From an uncultured bacterium (GTDB taxonomy: Bacteria; Planctomycetota; UBA1135; GCA-002686595), in assembly GCA_937910685.1 (NCBI GenBank), contig CALEMP010000130.1, positions 1 through 63,003 on the forward strand: 63,003 nucleotides of DNA, in the 5' to 3' direction. The translations under genes and the position numbers were made by a program. Below are positions 26,766-34,752 of the stretch, piece after piece. The stretch's first letter is position 1; every line of letters starts with the position of its first letter. A model generated the notes under the pieces. The model was not told the DNA's origin. It made no database searches and saw only the letters and a program-made list of their open reading frames with translations.

Positions 26766-27863
26766 ATGCGCCCGGTTCAAACCCTCTTTCTGCCCCTCAT
26801 TCTCCTTGTCCTGCCCACCGCCCAGGCAGACACGATCCACCTTACCGATGGCACCTCAATCGAGGGTGTGAGCATCAAAGAGGAGACCCTACAAGGCGTG
26901 GTCTACAAGGACGGCCGCACGGATGCCACGGTTCAAAGCAACCTCATCCGTTCGATCACCTTCAGCCCCATGCCGGTCCTGATCGACCGTGCAGAAGCTG
27001 GGCTCGACGAAGACCAGTACATGGGTTCGGTCGCGGGCTATGAAGAGTACATCGCCCAAACCAGCAGCCCCGAGCGTAAGTTCCCTTGGGCCTTGAACTA
27101 CGCCTACTTCCGCGTGATCGAGCTGCAGCAGACCATGGGTAAATATGATGCGGTGGTTGCTGCGGCGGACCGCTTGATCGAAAAGGCAGGGACCTCGCGC
27201 TACGCGCCCTTGGCCCTGGTCAAGAAGGCAGAGGCCCTGTTTGATGGGGGCAAGGCCAAGGAAGCCCTAGCGGCCCTTGACGCCCTGACCCAGATGAGCA
27301 AAAGCGCCCAACTCGGCGAACGCTGGGACATTGAGGCTGATTTGCGGCGTGTGCTGTTTGATGCCCGTCTCCAGGGTCAGGCTCGAATCAAAAAGTTGGA
27401 GGCGATCTCATCCCGCGCCGGCGGCATGTATCAGTCCGTTTGGGGCCGAGCAGAAGTTGCTATCGGCGAGGCCTTGCTTAAGAACAACGACCAAGCAGAA
27501 GCCGAAAAAGTCTTCCGCAGTGTCTTGAAGGAAACCGGTTCCGACCGCAACGCCATGGCTGCCGCTTGGTCAGGTGTCGGGGCGTGTCTTTTCAACCGCG
27601 CCGCCGCAGCCACCGAGGCTGGCGAGGACGGGGCCCCGGCCATTTGCCGCGATTCTGCCCTGGCCCACATGCGCGTGCTGGTGCTCTATCGTGACCAGAC
27701 CCGCTACCTTTCTGGCGCCCTCTACTGGGCGGGCCGAAGCTTCGACTTGATCGGCGACGAGGAGAGCTCAGATCGAGCCCAGCGTCTTTACCGCAAGGTG
27801 ATTAGCAACCACAAGGGTTCGCGCTGGGCCGAGGAAGCCCGAGCCTTCTACAAGAAGCGCTGA
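26766..27863 (+). CDS. Exported protein with TPR-like repeats
   Basis: A 365-residue protein with a signal peptide (MRPVQTLFLPLILLVLPTAQA). The first mature part (DTIHLTDGTSIEGVSIKEE) is a small SH3-like or beta segment found in secreted bacterial proteins of this type. From about residue 75 to the end it is helical with repeating ALAALDAL, AEKVFRSVL and AQRLYRKVIS motifs, like tetratricopeptide repeats. No catalytic site is visible. The ATG at 26766 is preceded by a weak purine tract. A strong terminator follows at 27925-27970, so the gene is probably a monocistron. A scaffold or complex-assembly role in the envelope is inferred from the repeats. Confidence 0.72.
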   Translation: MRPVQTLFLPLILLVLPTAQADTIHLTDGTSIEGVSIKEETLQGVVYKDGRTDATVQSNLIRSITFSPMPVLIDRAEAGLDEDQYMGSVAGYEEYIAQTSSPERKFPWALNYAYFRVIELQQTMGKYDAVVAAADRLIEKAGTSRYAPLALVKKAEALFDGGKAKEALAALDALTQMSKSAQLGERWDIEADLRRVLFDARLQGQARIKKLEAISSRAGGMYQSVWGRAEVAIGEALLKNNDQAEAEKVFRSVLKETGSDRNAMAAAWSGVGACLFNRAAAATEAGEDGAPAICRDSALAHMRVLVLYRDQTRYLSGALYWAGRSFDLIGDEESSDRAQRLYRKVISNHKGSRWAEEARAFYKKR

Positions 27864-27924
27864 GTTCTTGCCCCGGGGTCTCTGCGGGACTGCGTCTCGC
27901 AGCTGTGGACCCGTGATATTCAAG

Positions 27925-27970
27925 GCGCCCTCGGGATCGAATCGGTCCCGGGGGCGCTTTTCTTTTTCTC
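27925..27970 (+). terminator. Strong rho-independent terminator
   Basis: Bases 27925-27936 pair with 27946-27957 over 12 positions (one G-T wobble) around a 9-base loop, GC-rich throughout. A TTTTCTTTTTC tract follows at once (27958 onward). It ends the transcript of the exported TPR-like gene at 27863 and isolates the sigma factor gene downstream. Confidence 0.9.
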
Positions 27971-28151
27971 ACATATTTTTGCCTTGGGAGAAAAGGGGGA
28001 TTTGGGCCCCTTCTGGCCGGTCCCATTCGGCCACCTTGGCGAAATGGGCCCCCCATATCCTCGTTCTCGGGGAAGGCGAAGGGTAGACGGGGCCTCCCGG
28101 GGACTGGCCATAGGGCCAGGGACTTTTCGAAAGTCCGCTCTTAGGGGCAGA

Positions 28152-28877
28152 ATGAATACGAACCCCCACAAATCTGCCCAGGATCCCGAACCACCCCTCC
28201 AGGACCTCCCTTCCCCTTGGGATTGGGAGCACTACCAAGAGCTCCATGCTTGGCTCGTGCGTCGCTTGGAGCAGGGTGGCTGTCAGAAGCAGGACGCGGA
28301 GGACGTGGCCCAAGAAACCCTTTACAAGGCGCAGTTGCGCGTTCAGATGGGCGAGGCCTTGGAGCCGGGCCGAGGTTGGATGTTGGTGGTGGGGCGTAAC
28401 ATCGCCCGGGATCGGGCGCGGTGGAGCCGCCAGGTGGGTAGCGTGGGGCTGTGTTCCGAACATATGGACGCGCTCGACTCCTCTGCGTCCTTGGTGGGGG
28501 AAAGCGGTCCCGAGATGCGCAGTGAGCGCACCATGGGCTTGCTCAACAAGATTTTCGATGCCTACTGCGGTCTGCGCGATCGCGACCAAAACTTGCTCGG
28601 CGCCTGGTGCTTGACGGGCGGAAATACGGAGGCTGTTGCCTCTGCATTGGGCTTACATCCGCGCGTGATCAAGGTCTGCGTGTTCCGAGCTCGTGAACGA
28701 ATGCACCTGCGCCTGAGACGCTGGCAAGGGGAAAATAACTGCCCTGAGTTGGAAAAGACCATCGGAGCCCTGCAACACGCGCGCGAAGAACGCAGCAGGG
28801 TGAAGCGGCTCAAGCGAGAGCATCCGCATGGTTCGGAGGCACCTCAAGAGGCACCAAATCCAGATGAGCAGCCATGA
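28152..28877 (+). CDS. ECF-type RNA polymerase sigma factor
   Basis: A 241-residue protein with a sigma-70 region 2 pattern (HAWLVRRLEQGGCQKQDAEDVAQETLYKAQ, about residues 31-60) followed by a region 4 helix-turn-helix with GNTEAVASALGLHPRVIKVCVFRARERM. The D-AEDVAQ-E core is diagnostic of ECF sigma factors. It ends in a basic, proline- and glutamate-rich tail of about 45 residues beyond region 4, longer than in simple ECFs, which could be a regulatory extension. The start is the ATG at 28152, because the upstream frame from 27984 is a shadow spanning the terminator region. The stop overlaps the next gene (28874) by four bases. A cognate anti-sigma factor is expected there but not recognisable. 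Confidence 0.88.
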   Translation: MNTNPHKSAQDPEPPLQDLPSPWDWEHYQELHAWLVRRLEQGGCQKQDAEDVAQETLYKAQLRVQMGEALEPGRGWMLVVGRNIARDRARWSRQVGSVGLCSEHMDALDSSASLVGESGPEMRSERTMGLLNKIFDAYCGLRDRDQNLLGAWCLTGGNTEAVASALGLHPRVIKVCVFRARERMHLRLRRWQGENNCPELEKTIGALQHAREERSRVKRLKREHPHGSEAPQEAPNPDEQP

Positions 28878-29458
28878 GCACTAGGCTCTCGCTGATCATC
28901 ATCCTCTTGGCCATCGCCATGATTCCGGTGCGTTGCAAGGGTAAGGGCCACCATGCGAACGCACAGTTCTCCCTTCGCCAGCTTGTCCACGCTCGAACAG
29001 CTATTCGAAGGGGCGATCCCGGTGCGTCCATGGAACTCGTGGAACAAATGCTCGCCATCGAGCAAGTTCGAGGCCTTGATGGCACCCTGGCGGCCGAGTG
29101 GCTGATCGCGGGGCGTCTATTTGGACGTCTAGGGTCCTCTGAAGCAGGGGTGATCCTGTTTCGTTGGGTTGAATGCAGGGCACGAGAAGCGGGATGGCGC
29201 GCACGTGCGGCCCATGAGGCGCTTCAACTGCTCGCACGCACGTCGAACACGGTGACCCGACAGGATTGGGTTGCCTTAGGCCTGGTTCACGCCTTGCCAG
29301 GGGAGTTGATCGGGCCCGTTGCCCTCAAGTGCAGCACAACAGAAGGAGCATTGACCCAATCGAATCTCATGAACGCGATCGAAAAGCGACGGAGCAAGGG
29401 TGGTGAGTGGGGTCAGGCACGCTTGCGTTGTGAATTGCGCGCTCTGTTCGGGCCTTGA
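28874..29458 (+). CDS. Unknown protein coupled to the sigma factor gene
   Basis: A 194-residue protein beginning MSTRLSLIIILLAIAMIPVRC, a hydrophobic stretch that looks like a membrane segment or a lipoprotein signal ending at Cys21. The rest is helical (ARTAIRRGDPGASMELVEQML, ECRAREAGWRARAAHEALQLL). Its ATG at 28874 overlaps the sigma factor stop as ATGA, so they are translated together. Position suggests an anti-sigma factor or a membrane sensor, but it has no zinc-binding HxxxCxxC motif of the usual ZAS anti-sigma type. It therefore remains of unknown function. After it comes a 600-base stretch without genes. Confidence 0.55.
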   Translation: MSTRLSLIIILLAIAMIPVRCKGKGHHANAQFSLRQLVHARTAIRRGDPGASMELVEQMLAIEQVRGLDGTLAAEWLIAGRLFGRLGSSEAGVILFRWVECRAREAGWRARAAHEALQLLARTSNTVTRQDWVALGLVHALPGELIGPVALKCSTTEGALTQSNLMNAIEKRRSKGGEWGQARLRCELRALFGP

Positions 29459-30073
29459 GGACCTGTGAAGCGCATAAGTGCACGTGAACAGCGGAGTCAA
29501 CCACATGATTGCAGTGCAACCGGCCCACAGACTGCTAGTGAGCCGAGTGATTGCCTATCGAACACCGAATGATCACGCAATCACCAGCGAAAAATCACCG
29601 AAAATGGCCCGTTCACTCCGCAGACTCATGCGTTGGCGCTCATTTTTTTTGGCTTCAGGGCAAAACGGTTCTTTCGCGGGGGCAATTGCTGCGGTATGAA
29701 TCATGTTCTCCGGTGATCTAATTCTTCGCCTTCCCGTGTTGCGTTCTGCGCAACATAGGGAGTGAGGACGAAGTGATCTGGGGAACGTCATAACATCGGA
29801 TGGGGCGGCCTTGACATTTGGAAAGGTCGTCCCGTCTTACGTTCCAGCTCTTGTGGGCGCCTGCGGGCTTGCATGCCGCACGCGAACAAACAGCGCAAAA
29901 GGGCTGGATAGACGCCGATGTTGAGGGAATTGAAGCGGAGGCGAGCGTAGGAGTTCACCTAGAGCGAGTCCCGCAGGTGTGCTTGATGCACGCAACGAGC
30001 GTCCAAAATTTCAGTCGCGCGTAGCAACCGTCACGTGTCCACGGCGTTCGCGGCGTCCGGATGATCCTTCGAC
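29459..30073. other. 615-base stretch without a protein gene
   Basis: No plausible gene lies here on either strand: the open frames are short and lack recognisable content. The stretch is less GC-rich in its first half, with a T8 run at 29643-29650. It holds three hairpins in its second half (29737-29755, 29802-29833, 29862-29880) and a consensus-like TTGACA at 29811-29816. See the ncRNA candidate entry. Confidence 0.6.
29730..29885 (+). ncRNA. Candidate structured RNA, unassigned
   Basis: Three hairpins lie in a row. The first is TGTTGCG/CGCAACA with a TTCTG loop (29737-29755, perfect, 7 bp). The second pairs 29802-29812 with 29823-29833 over 11 bp, including two G-T pairs. The third is TGCGG/CCGCA (29862-29866 with 29876-29880). 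The G-T pairs favour an RNA on the plus strand, since they would be A-C mismatches on the other strand. I see no match to 4.5S, 6S, tmRNA or RNase P. It could be a small RNA, a leader of nothing (ugd is on the other strand) or chance. Confidence 0.25.
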
Positions 30074-31375
30074 TCAGCGACCGACGCCGCGGTATTTGAA
30101 GCCCATCTCTACCAAGGTTTCCTTCGGCCAAACGTTGCGTCCGTCGAAAATAATTGGCTGTTTCAGATCTTTTTGGATCGCATCGAAGTCCGGGCGGCGG
30201 AATTCGTTCCATTCCGTAACCAATACCAAGGCATCAGCACCTTTCACCGCGCTCATGGGGCTTGGGGCATACTCGATGCGGTCTCCCAGGTGATGTTCAC
30301 GGCAAAATTCCATGGCTTCGGGGTCGTGAGCAATGATTGTGGCGCCCGCGGCCAACAAATCATCGATGACTACCAGTGCCGGAGCCTCGCGCATGTCGTC
30401 TGTGTTGGGTTTGAAGGCCAATCCCCAGATCGCAAAGCGTCGGCCAGACAAGTCCGCGCCGAATTCGTCCGTGATCTGGCGCACGAGCAGACGTTTCTGG
30501 CTCTCATTGACCGCCTCCACCGAGCGCAGCACCTTGAAGTCTAGATTGTGGCTGCTTGCGGTGCTGACTAGGGCCTTGACGTCCTTGGGGAAGCACGAAC
30601 CGCCGTAGCCAACCCCTGCGAACAGGAATCGCGAGCCAATGCGCTCATCGGAACCGATCCCGGCGCGCACCTGGTCGATGTTGGCACCCACTTTAGCGCA
30701 AAGACTGGCGATTTCGTTCATGAACGAGATGCGGGTGGCCAGCATTGCGTTGGCCGCGTACTTGGTCAACTCGGCCGAGGCCACGTCCATTTGCAGAATG
30801 GGGTTGCCCGTGCGCACGAAGGGCTCATAGAGTTCGGCCATGATCCTCGCGGCGCGTTCGGAGTCCGAACCGATGACGACTCGGTTGGGCTTGAGGAAGT
30901 CCCCGATAGCGGCGCCCTCTTTCAGGAACTCTGGGTTTGAGACCACATCAAAGGGGTACATGGCCACATCTTTCATGGTTGCGGTCACTTTTGCGGCGGT
31001 GCCCACAGGGACTGTGGACTTGTCTACGATCACCGCATAGCCGTTCATGTGCTCGGCAATCGAGCGCGCCGCCGCCAAGACGTATTTCAGGTCTGCGCTG
31101 CCGTCTTCGCCGGGAGGAGTGCCCACGGCGATGAAGACCACCTGTGCGTCGGGAATACCCTTAGAGTAGTCCGTTGTGAAGTTCAGGCGCGAATCGCGCT
31201 TGTTCCTGTGCAGCAACTCCTCGAGGCCAGGCTCGTAAATAGGGACTTTGCCCTCGTTGAGGGCGTCGACCTTGGCTTGGTCGATGTCGATGCAGGTGAC
31301 GGTGTTTCCGCTTTCCGCGAAACAGGTGCCTGCGACTAATCCAACGTATCCGGTTCCAACTACAGCAATGCGCAT
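30074..31375 (-). CDS. ugd: UDP-glucose 6-dehydrogenase
   Basis: A 433-residue NAD-dependent enzyme that oxidises UDP-glucose to UDP-glucuronate, a precursor for acidic polysaccharides. The N-terminal Rossmann fold has MRIAVVGTGYVGLVAGTCFAE, then CIDIDQAKVDALNEG and VPIYEPGLEELL. The catalytic Cys lies in GVGYGGSCFPKDVKAL, and FAIWGLAFKPNTDDMREAPA marks the C-terminal UDP-binding domain. The length is normal. The start is the ATG at 31375, and tRNA-Val lies upstream in the opposite direction. Other envelope polysaccharide genes in the window (18521-22005) could use its product, but they are not linked by operon. Confidence 0.96.
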   Translation of the reverse strand: MRIAVVGTGYVGLVAGTCFAESGNTVTCIDIDQAKVDALNEGKVPIYEPGLEELLHRNKRDSRLNFTTDYSKGIPDAQVVFIAVGTPPGEDGSADLKYVLAAARSIAEHMNGYAVIVDKSTVPVGTAAKVTATMKDVAMYPFDVVSNPEFLKEGAAIGDFLKPNRVVIGSDSERAARIMAELYEPFVRTGNPILQMDVASAELTKYAANAMLATRISFMNEIASLCAKVGANIDQVRAGIGSDERIGSRFLFAGVGYGGSCFPKDVKALVSTASSHNLDFKVLRSVEAVNESQKRLLVRQITDEFGADLSGRRFAIWGLAFKPNTDDMREAPALVVIDDLLAAGATIIAHDPEAMEFCREHHLGDRIEYAPSPMSAVKGADALVLVTEWNEFRRPDFDAIQKDLKQPIIFDGRNVWPKETLVEMGFKYRGVGR

Positions 31376-31468
31376 GGGGGTGTCTTGTCCGCCGGGTGTG
31401 GAGGATTCCTCTCCGGGGGGTCAGTAGGTTATCGTCTTGGGGCGGGAATCCCACCCGTCAGCTTCCTG

Positions 31469-31545
31469 GGGCGATTAGCTCAGCTGGTTAGAGCGTCTCG
31501 TTTACATCGAGTAGGTCGGGGGTTCGAATCCCTTATCGCCCACCA
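31469..31545 (+). tRNA. tRNA-Val (anticodon UAC)
   Basis: A 77-base tRNA with CCA encoded. Acceptor arms GGGCGAT and ATCGCCC pair fully. The D arm is GCTC-AGCTGGTTA-GAGC, the anticodon loop TTTACAT carries TAC at positions 34-36, and the T arm contains GGTTCGAATCC. The anticodon stem has a T-T mismatch at its outermost pair. It is encoded alone, facing away from ugd and converging on a methyltransferase gene. Confidence 0.95.
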
Positions 31546-31568
31546 GGAAGCGCCCCTTCGGCCGGGTT

Positions 31569-32756
31569 TTAGGCGCTCGGATCTGGGTTCAGGTCCAGAA
31601 GCCAAGCTTGGTGGCCTTGCTCAAGGCGCCCAATCGCCAGGATTGCACGGCGGCTGCCCCGGCCTCGAAAACGGCGGGCGATGACCTCTGCCGGGTCCGG
31701 ATGGCCCCGTTTCCAGACCTCGAGAGGCCCCACATCGTGCTCTGCCAGCATTTTTCGTACGCGCCGGGGGTCTGCCTGGGTGCTTCCCAGCACCCGGCGG
31801 GCCTTGAGGAAGGGGGAAGAGGGGCGTTCATGGCCGCCGAGCCAGGCCAATTGGGGGGCAAGGGGGAGCATGCCATGGCGTTTGGCCTCGAACTCCAGAA
31901 GCCCGCTCCGCAGTAGGGCCGGGTCAGGATTGGCCAGCCATCCGATGTCTCCCACTTTTTCGGGATCCATGGGGGCGAGGGTGATCGGTTCCCCCGCAAG
32001 GGTCGCTTCTCCCCCGTCCAGGGAGAGGGCCACCACCCGGCGTTCCGGGCCGTCCGCCCGGGCCAGTCCGGTGAAGAGGGTGACCTCCTTCAATTCCCGC
32101 TCGAAGCTGACCCAACAGAGGGTCCCTTGGCTCAGAATTTCCTCGTTGGGTTCGAGGGCCGGCGCCAGTTTCACACAGCCTATTTCCACCTGCCCCAAGA
32201 GATTCAAGCACTGATCTAGGCTCGGGGACCAAGCCGCGGGATTCAAGCGTCGCCGTCCCGCCGTCCGTCGGTCCGGGTCGATCAGCATTCCGGATGCTTT
32301 CACTGCGCCCTCCGTTGCGTCGCAAGCCAAGACTAGGGTATTCCCTGTCAAGCCTTCCGCTTCCGTAAGGTTGTAGGCCGCGCAATGGGCGGTCCTGGGG
32401 TCTAAGTCACTGGAGACCACGGTCATGCCCGCCCGGGCCAATGCAAGGCTGTCTGCACCGAGCCCACAGGTTGCATCCCAAAAGGACCCGCCGGGAGAAA
32501 TCTTGCTTAGCTCCCGTGCCCGCCAGACCGCGACCATGGGGTGTGTTGCCTGTTCGAGGCCCTTGCGCGTTAGAAGTTTGAAGTCCCGATTGCCCCGCTG
32601 GAGGAAGGCCTTTCTGCGCAAAGAGTGCTGCTCTGTGGCTGCCAAGGCCTGTTCGGGCCCTAAGACTTTCCGTAGAAATGACGCGGCCTCTAGACCTTTC
32701 GCATTTTTAGGAAGTTCATCCAAGAAATGCAGGGAATGATGGTCGAGGATGCTCAT
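31569..32756 (-). CDS. SAM methyltransferase with THUMP-like C-terminal domain
   Basis: A 395-residue protein from the ATG at 32756 (an ATG at 32768 adds four residues). The SAM-binding motif is FWDATCGLGADSLALARAG, followed by SSDLDPRTAHCAAYN and a catalytic-type DPDRR. This matches a family of class I methyltransferases with a THUMP-like tail, which is seen here as LKARRVLGSTQADPRRVRKMLAEHDVGPLEVWKRG. THUMP-like domains bind RNA, and a tRNA or rRNA substrate is therefore likely but not proved. It converges on tRNA-Val with only 23 bases between their ends. The gene is divergent from the NtrC-like regulator at 32864. Confidence 0.78.
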   Translation of the reverse strand: MSILDHHSLHFLDELPKNAKGLEAASFLRKVLGPEQALAATEQHSLRRKAFLQRGNRDFKLLTRKGLEQATHPMVAVWRARELSKISPGGSFWDATCGLGADSLALARAGMTVVSSDLDPRTAHCAAYNLTEAEGLTGNTLVLACDATEGAVKASGMLIDPDRRTAGRRRLNPAAWSPSLDQCLNLLGQVEIGCVKLAPALEPNEEILSQGTLCWVSFERELKEVTLFTGLARADGPERRVVALSLDGGEATLAGEPITLAPMDPEKVGDIGWLANPDPALLRSGLLEFEAKRHGMLPLAPQLAWLGGHERPSSPFLKARRVLGSTQADPRRVRKMLAEHDVGPLEVWKRGHPDPAEVIARRFRGRGSRRAILAIGRLEQGHQAWLLDLNPDPSA

Positions 32757-32863
32757 TGAGAGAAACAAGAGGACCTCCCGTGAGCCTCGCCCTCAAGAGA
32801 GAGTGCAAGAGATTGTGCTGAGGTGCGCTGACCGCGGGTCTACAACAAAAGGAGACTAACAAC

Positions 32864-34750
32864 GTGATTCGAGTTCTACTCGTGGAGTCTAACTCCGCCG
32901 AACGGCTTATTCTATCTAGCCGCTTATCCGATTTCGGGTACCAGATCAGTGTCGCTGATTCTGGGCTCACTGCACTTTCGAGCGCCCGTGAGGAACACCC
33001 GGAAGCTGTACTGCTTTCCGCCACCCTTGACGGGGAGATTGCAGCACCAGAGGTCATCAAGGGCCTCAAAGCCATTCTTATGCAATCGGGAGCACCGATC
33101 CTGGTTTACCGCCAGGGCGTGATTTCAGCCGAGTGCATGCATGATATGTACCAAGCAGGATGCGATGCAGTGCTTGGCCGCTCCGAAATGGAGGTCATTG
33201 AGAGCGTACTTGGAGCTCACCAACGAACCCGGGTCCGGCTCGGGGAACTCGGTGCCCAGAACCGCTTGATTGCGGGGCAGGTTCGACGACTTGAGCAGGA
33301 GCGCTCCCAAAAGCCCGCTCCCGCCGAGGCCGAGGCCCAAGCCAGTCCTCCCAGCCCCAGCGGAATGTTGATCGTTGACAGTCAAGGCATCGTCCGCAAT
33401 GCGGATCGCGGAACCATCGGCATCGTCGGTTCCAAGTGCATTGGCCAGCGCCTTGGGTCGATGTTCCCGGGGACTGGGTTGGAAGCCTTCGTGCGTGATG
33501 CCCACCTTGGCACCCCGCGGACCTTCCGCTTGGAACTTCGTAGCCGGGGAGAGGCACCTAAGCGCATTTTTGGTGTGCAAGTTATCCCCACGGCACTTGG
33601 GGCGCAGAGCGGCGACACGAATCTGCGTGCTATCCTTTTCCACGAGCGTGGAGCAGGACTGGTCATGGCTTCGGTCCCGCAAGAGTCCAATCAAAGTGCT
33701 GTCCGTGAGGACATCAACGAACTCCTGCTCACTGCTCACCGACACTATACCCCTGCGGCGATCATCGGCTCGGGCCCTGCGGCCCGCCGATTGAAAAGCA
33801 TCGTGGCTCGCACTGCGAAGCGCACGGGTTGTGTTTTGATTAGCGGTAACCTCGGAGCCGAGCACGACTTGATCGCGCGCATCCTGCACTACTCCTCTGG
33901 CACCACCAGCGGACCTCTAATCAACTTCCCTTGTGGCAGCGTTTCCGCCGAAGTTGAGCAGGCCACCCTGTTGGGCGGCGTGGTCAACGGCAAGGCCCGG
34001 TCTGGGTATCTGACAGGGGGCAACCCTGGCACTCTGATTTTGGAGTCCGTGGAGAAACTCGACCCGTCAGTTCAGGCACAGGTGGCCACGCTACTGGACC
34101 GTGGTGTTTACGACAAGGGACAGGGCAGCGAACAGGTTGCCATGCGCGTTGTCGCTACTAGCGCGGTGGATCTTGAGGAACTCAGTGACATGGACGAGTT
34201 TGACCCGGTTCTGTTGGGCCATCTTTACCATCACCGGATCGACATCCCGGCGATTTCCGAGCGCCCGGAGGACCTTCCGGAGCTCGTCCAAGAGATCTTG
34301 GACGAGAACTGCGGCCCCAAGGGCTTGGTTACGGCGACCCCGCAAGCCTTGGCCCTGTTGGCCGAGCAGGAGTGGGCAGGCGACATGGAAGAACTCAAGT
34401 CCGTGGTGAATTTCGCCATGCACCGCTGTGAATCGGAGTTATTGGATGTGGGTCAATTGGCCTCCGCCCTCGGCTTGGAGGCTTCTCAGATGAGTGGCGC
34501 CCACGGCCAGTTTGCGCCGATGGCGCACACGGCTCAATCCGCAGGGATTCGCCACCAGCCCGGAGCATCCGGAACCACTGGCCCTTGGGCTATCACGGAG
34601 GAAGATCCCATCAGTCTCGATCACTACGAGATGAAGGCTCTGTTGCGCGCACTGAATGCGACCGATGGAGACAAACTTGAAGCCGCCCGTCTGCTTAAGC
34701 TTGGCAAGAGCACCCTTTATCGGAAGCTGAAGCGCTTCGGGATTTGTTGA
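32864..34750 (+). CDS. Degenerate NtrC-like regulator (receiver, PAS-like, AAA-like, Fis HTH)
   Basis: A 628-residue protein starting at GTG 32864, which has an AAAGGAG ribosome binding site about ten bases upstream. Residues 1-115 resemble a response-regulator receiver, but the phospho-acceptor Asp is Ser52 and the first acidic pair is Glu8-Ser9. A PAS-like region follows (GMLIVDSQGIVRNADRG). An NtrC-type AAA+ region runs from about 295 to 530. In it Walker A GESGTGKE reads GNLGAEHD, the GAFTGA loop reads GKARSG, and Walker B DE is replaced by ES in GTLILESV. The Fis-type HTH at the C-terminus (ALNATDGDKLEAARLLKLGK) is intact. It should still bind DNA but not hydrolyse ATP or contact sigma-54. 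An intact response regulator gene follows immediately. Confidence 0.82.
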   Translation: MIRVLLVESNSAERLILSSRLSDFGYQISVADSGLTALSSAREEHPEAVLLSATLDGEIAAPEVIKGLKAILMQSGAPILVYRQGVISAECMHDMYQAGCDAVLGRSEMEVIESVLGAHQRTRVRLGELGAQNRLIAGQVRRLEQERSQKPAPAEAEAQASPPSPSGMLIVDSQGIVRNADRGTIGIVGSKCIGQRLGSMFPGTGLEAFVRDAHLGTPRTFRLELRSRGEAPKRIFGVQVIPTALGAQSGDTNLRAILFHERGAGLVMASVPQESNQSAVREDINELLLTAHRHYTPAAIIGSGPAARRLKSIVARTAKRTGCVLISGNLGAEHDLIARILHYSSGTTSGPLINFPCGSVSAEVEQATLLGGVVNGKARSGYLTGGNPGTLILESVEKLDPSVQAQVATLLDRGVYDKGQGSEQVAMRVVATSAVDLEELSDMDEFDPVLLGHLYHHRIDIPAISERPEDLPELVQEILDENCGPKGLVTATPQALALLAEQEWAGDMEELKSVVNFAMHRCESELLDVGQLASALGLEASQMSGAHGQFAPMAHTAQSAGIRHQPGASGTTGPWAITEEDPISLDHYEMKALLRALNATDGDKLEAARLLKLGKSTLYRKLKRFGIC

Positions 34751-34752
34751 AC

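Noticed and set aside
29573..30024. Short open frames in the gene-free stretch
   Set aside because: They are 60-75 codons, without start signals or recognisable content.
31549..31577. Hairpin after tRNA-Val as a terminator
   Set aside because: Six-base stem with a 17-base loop; too loose to claim.
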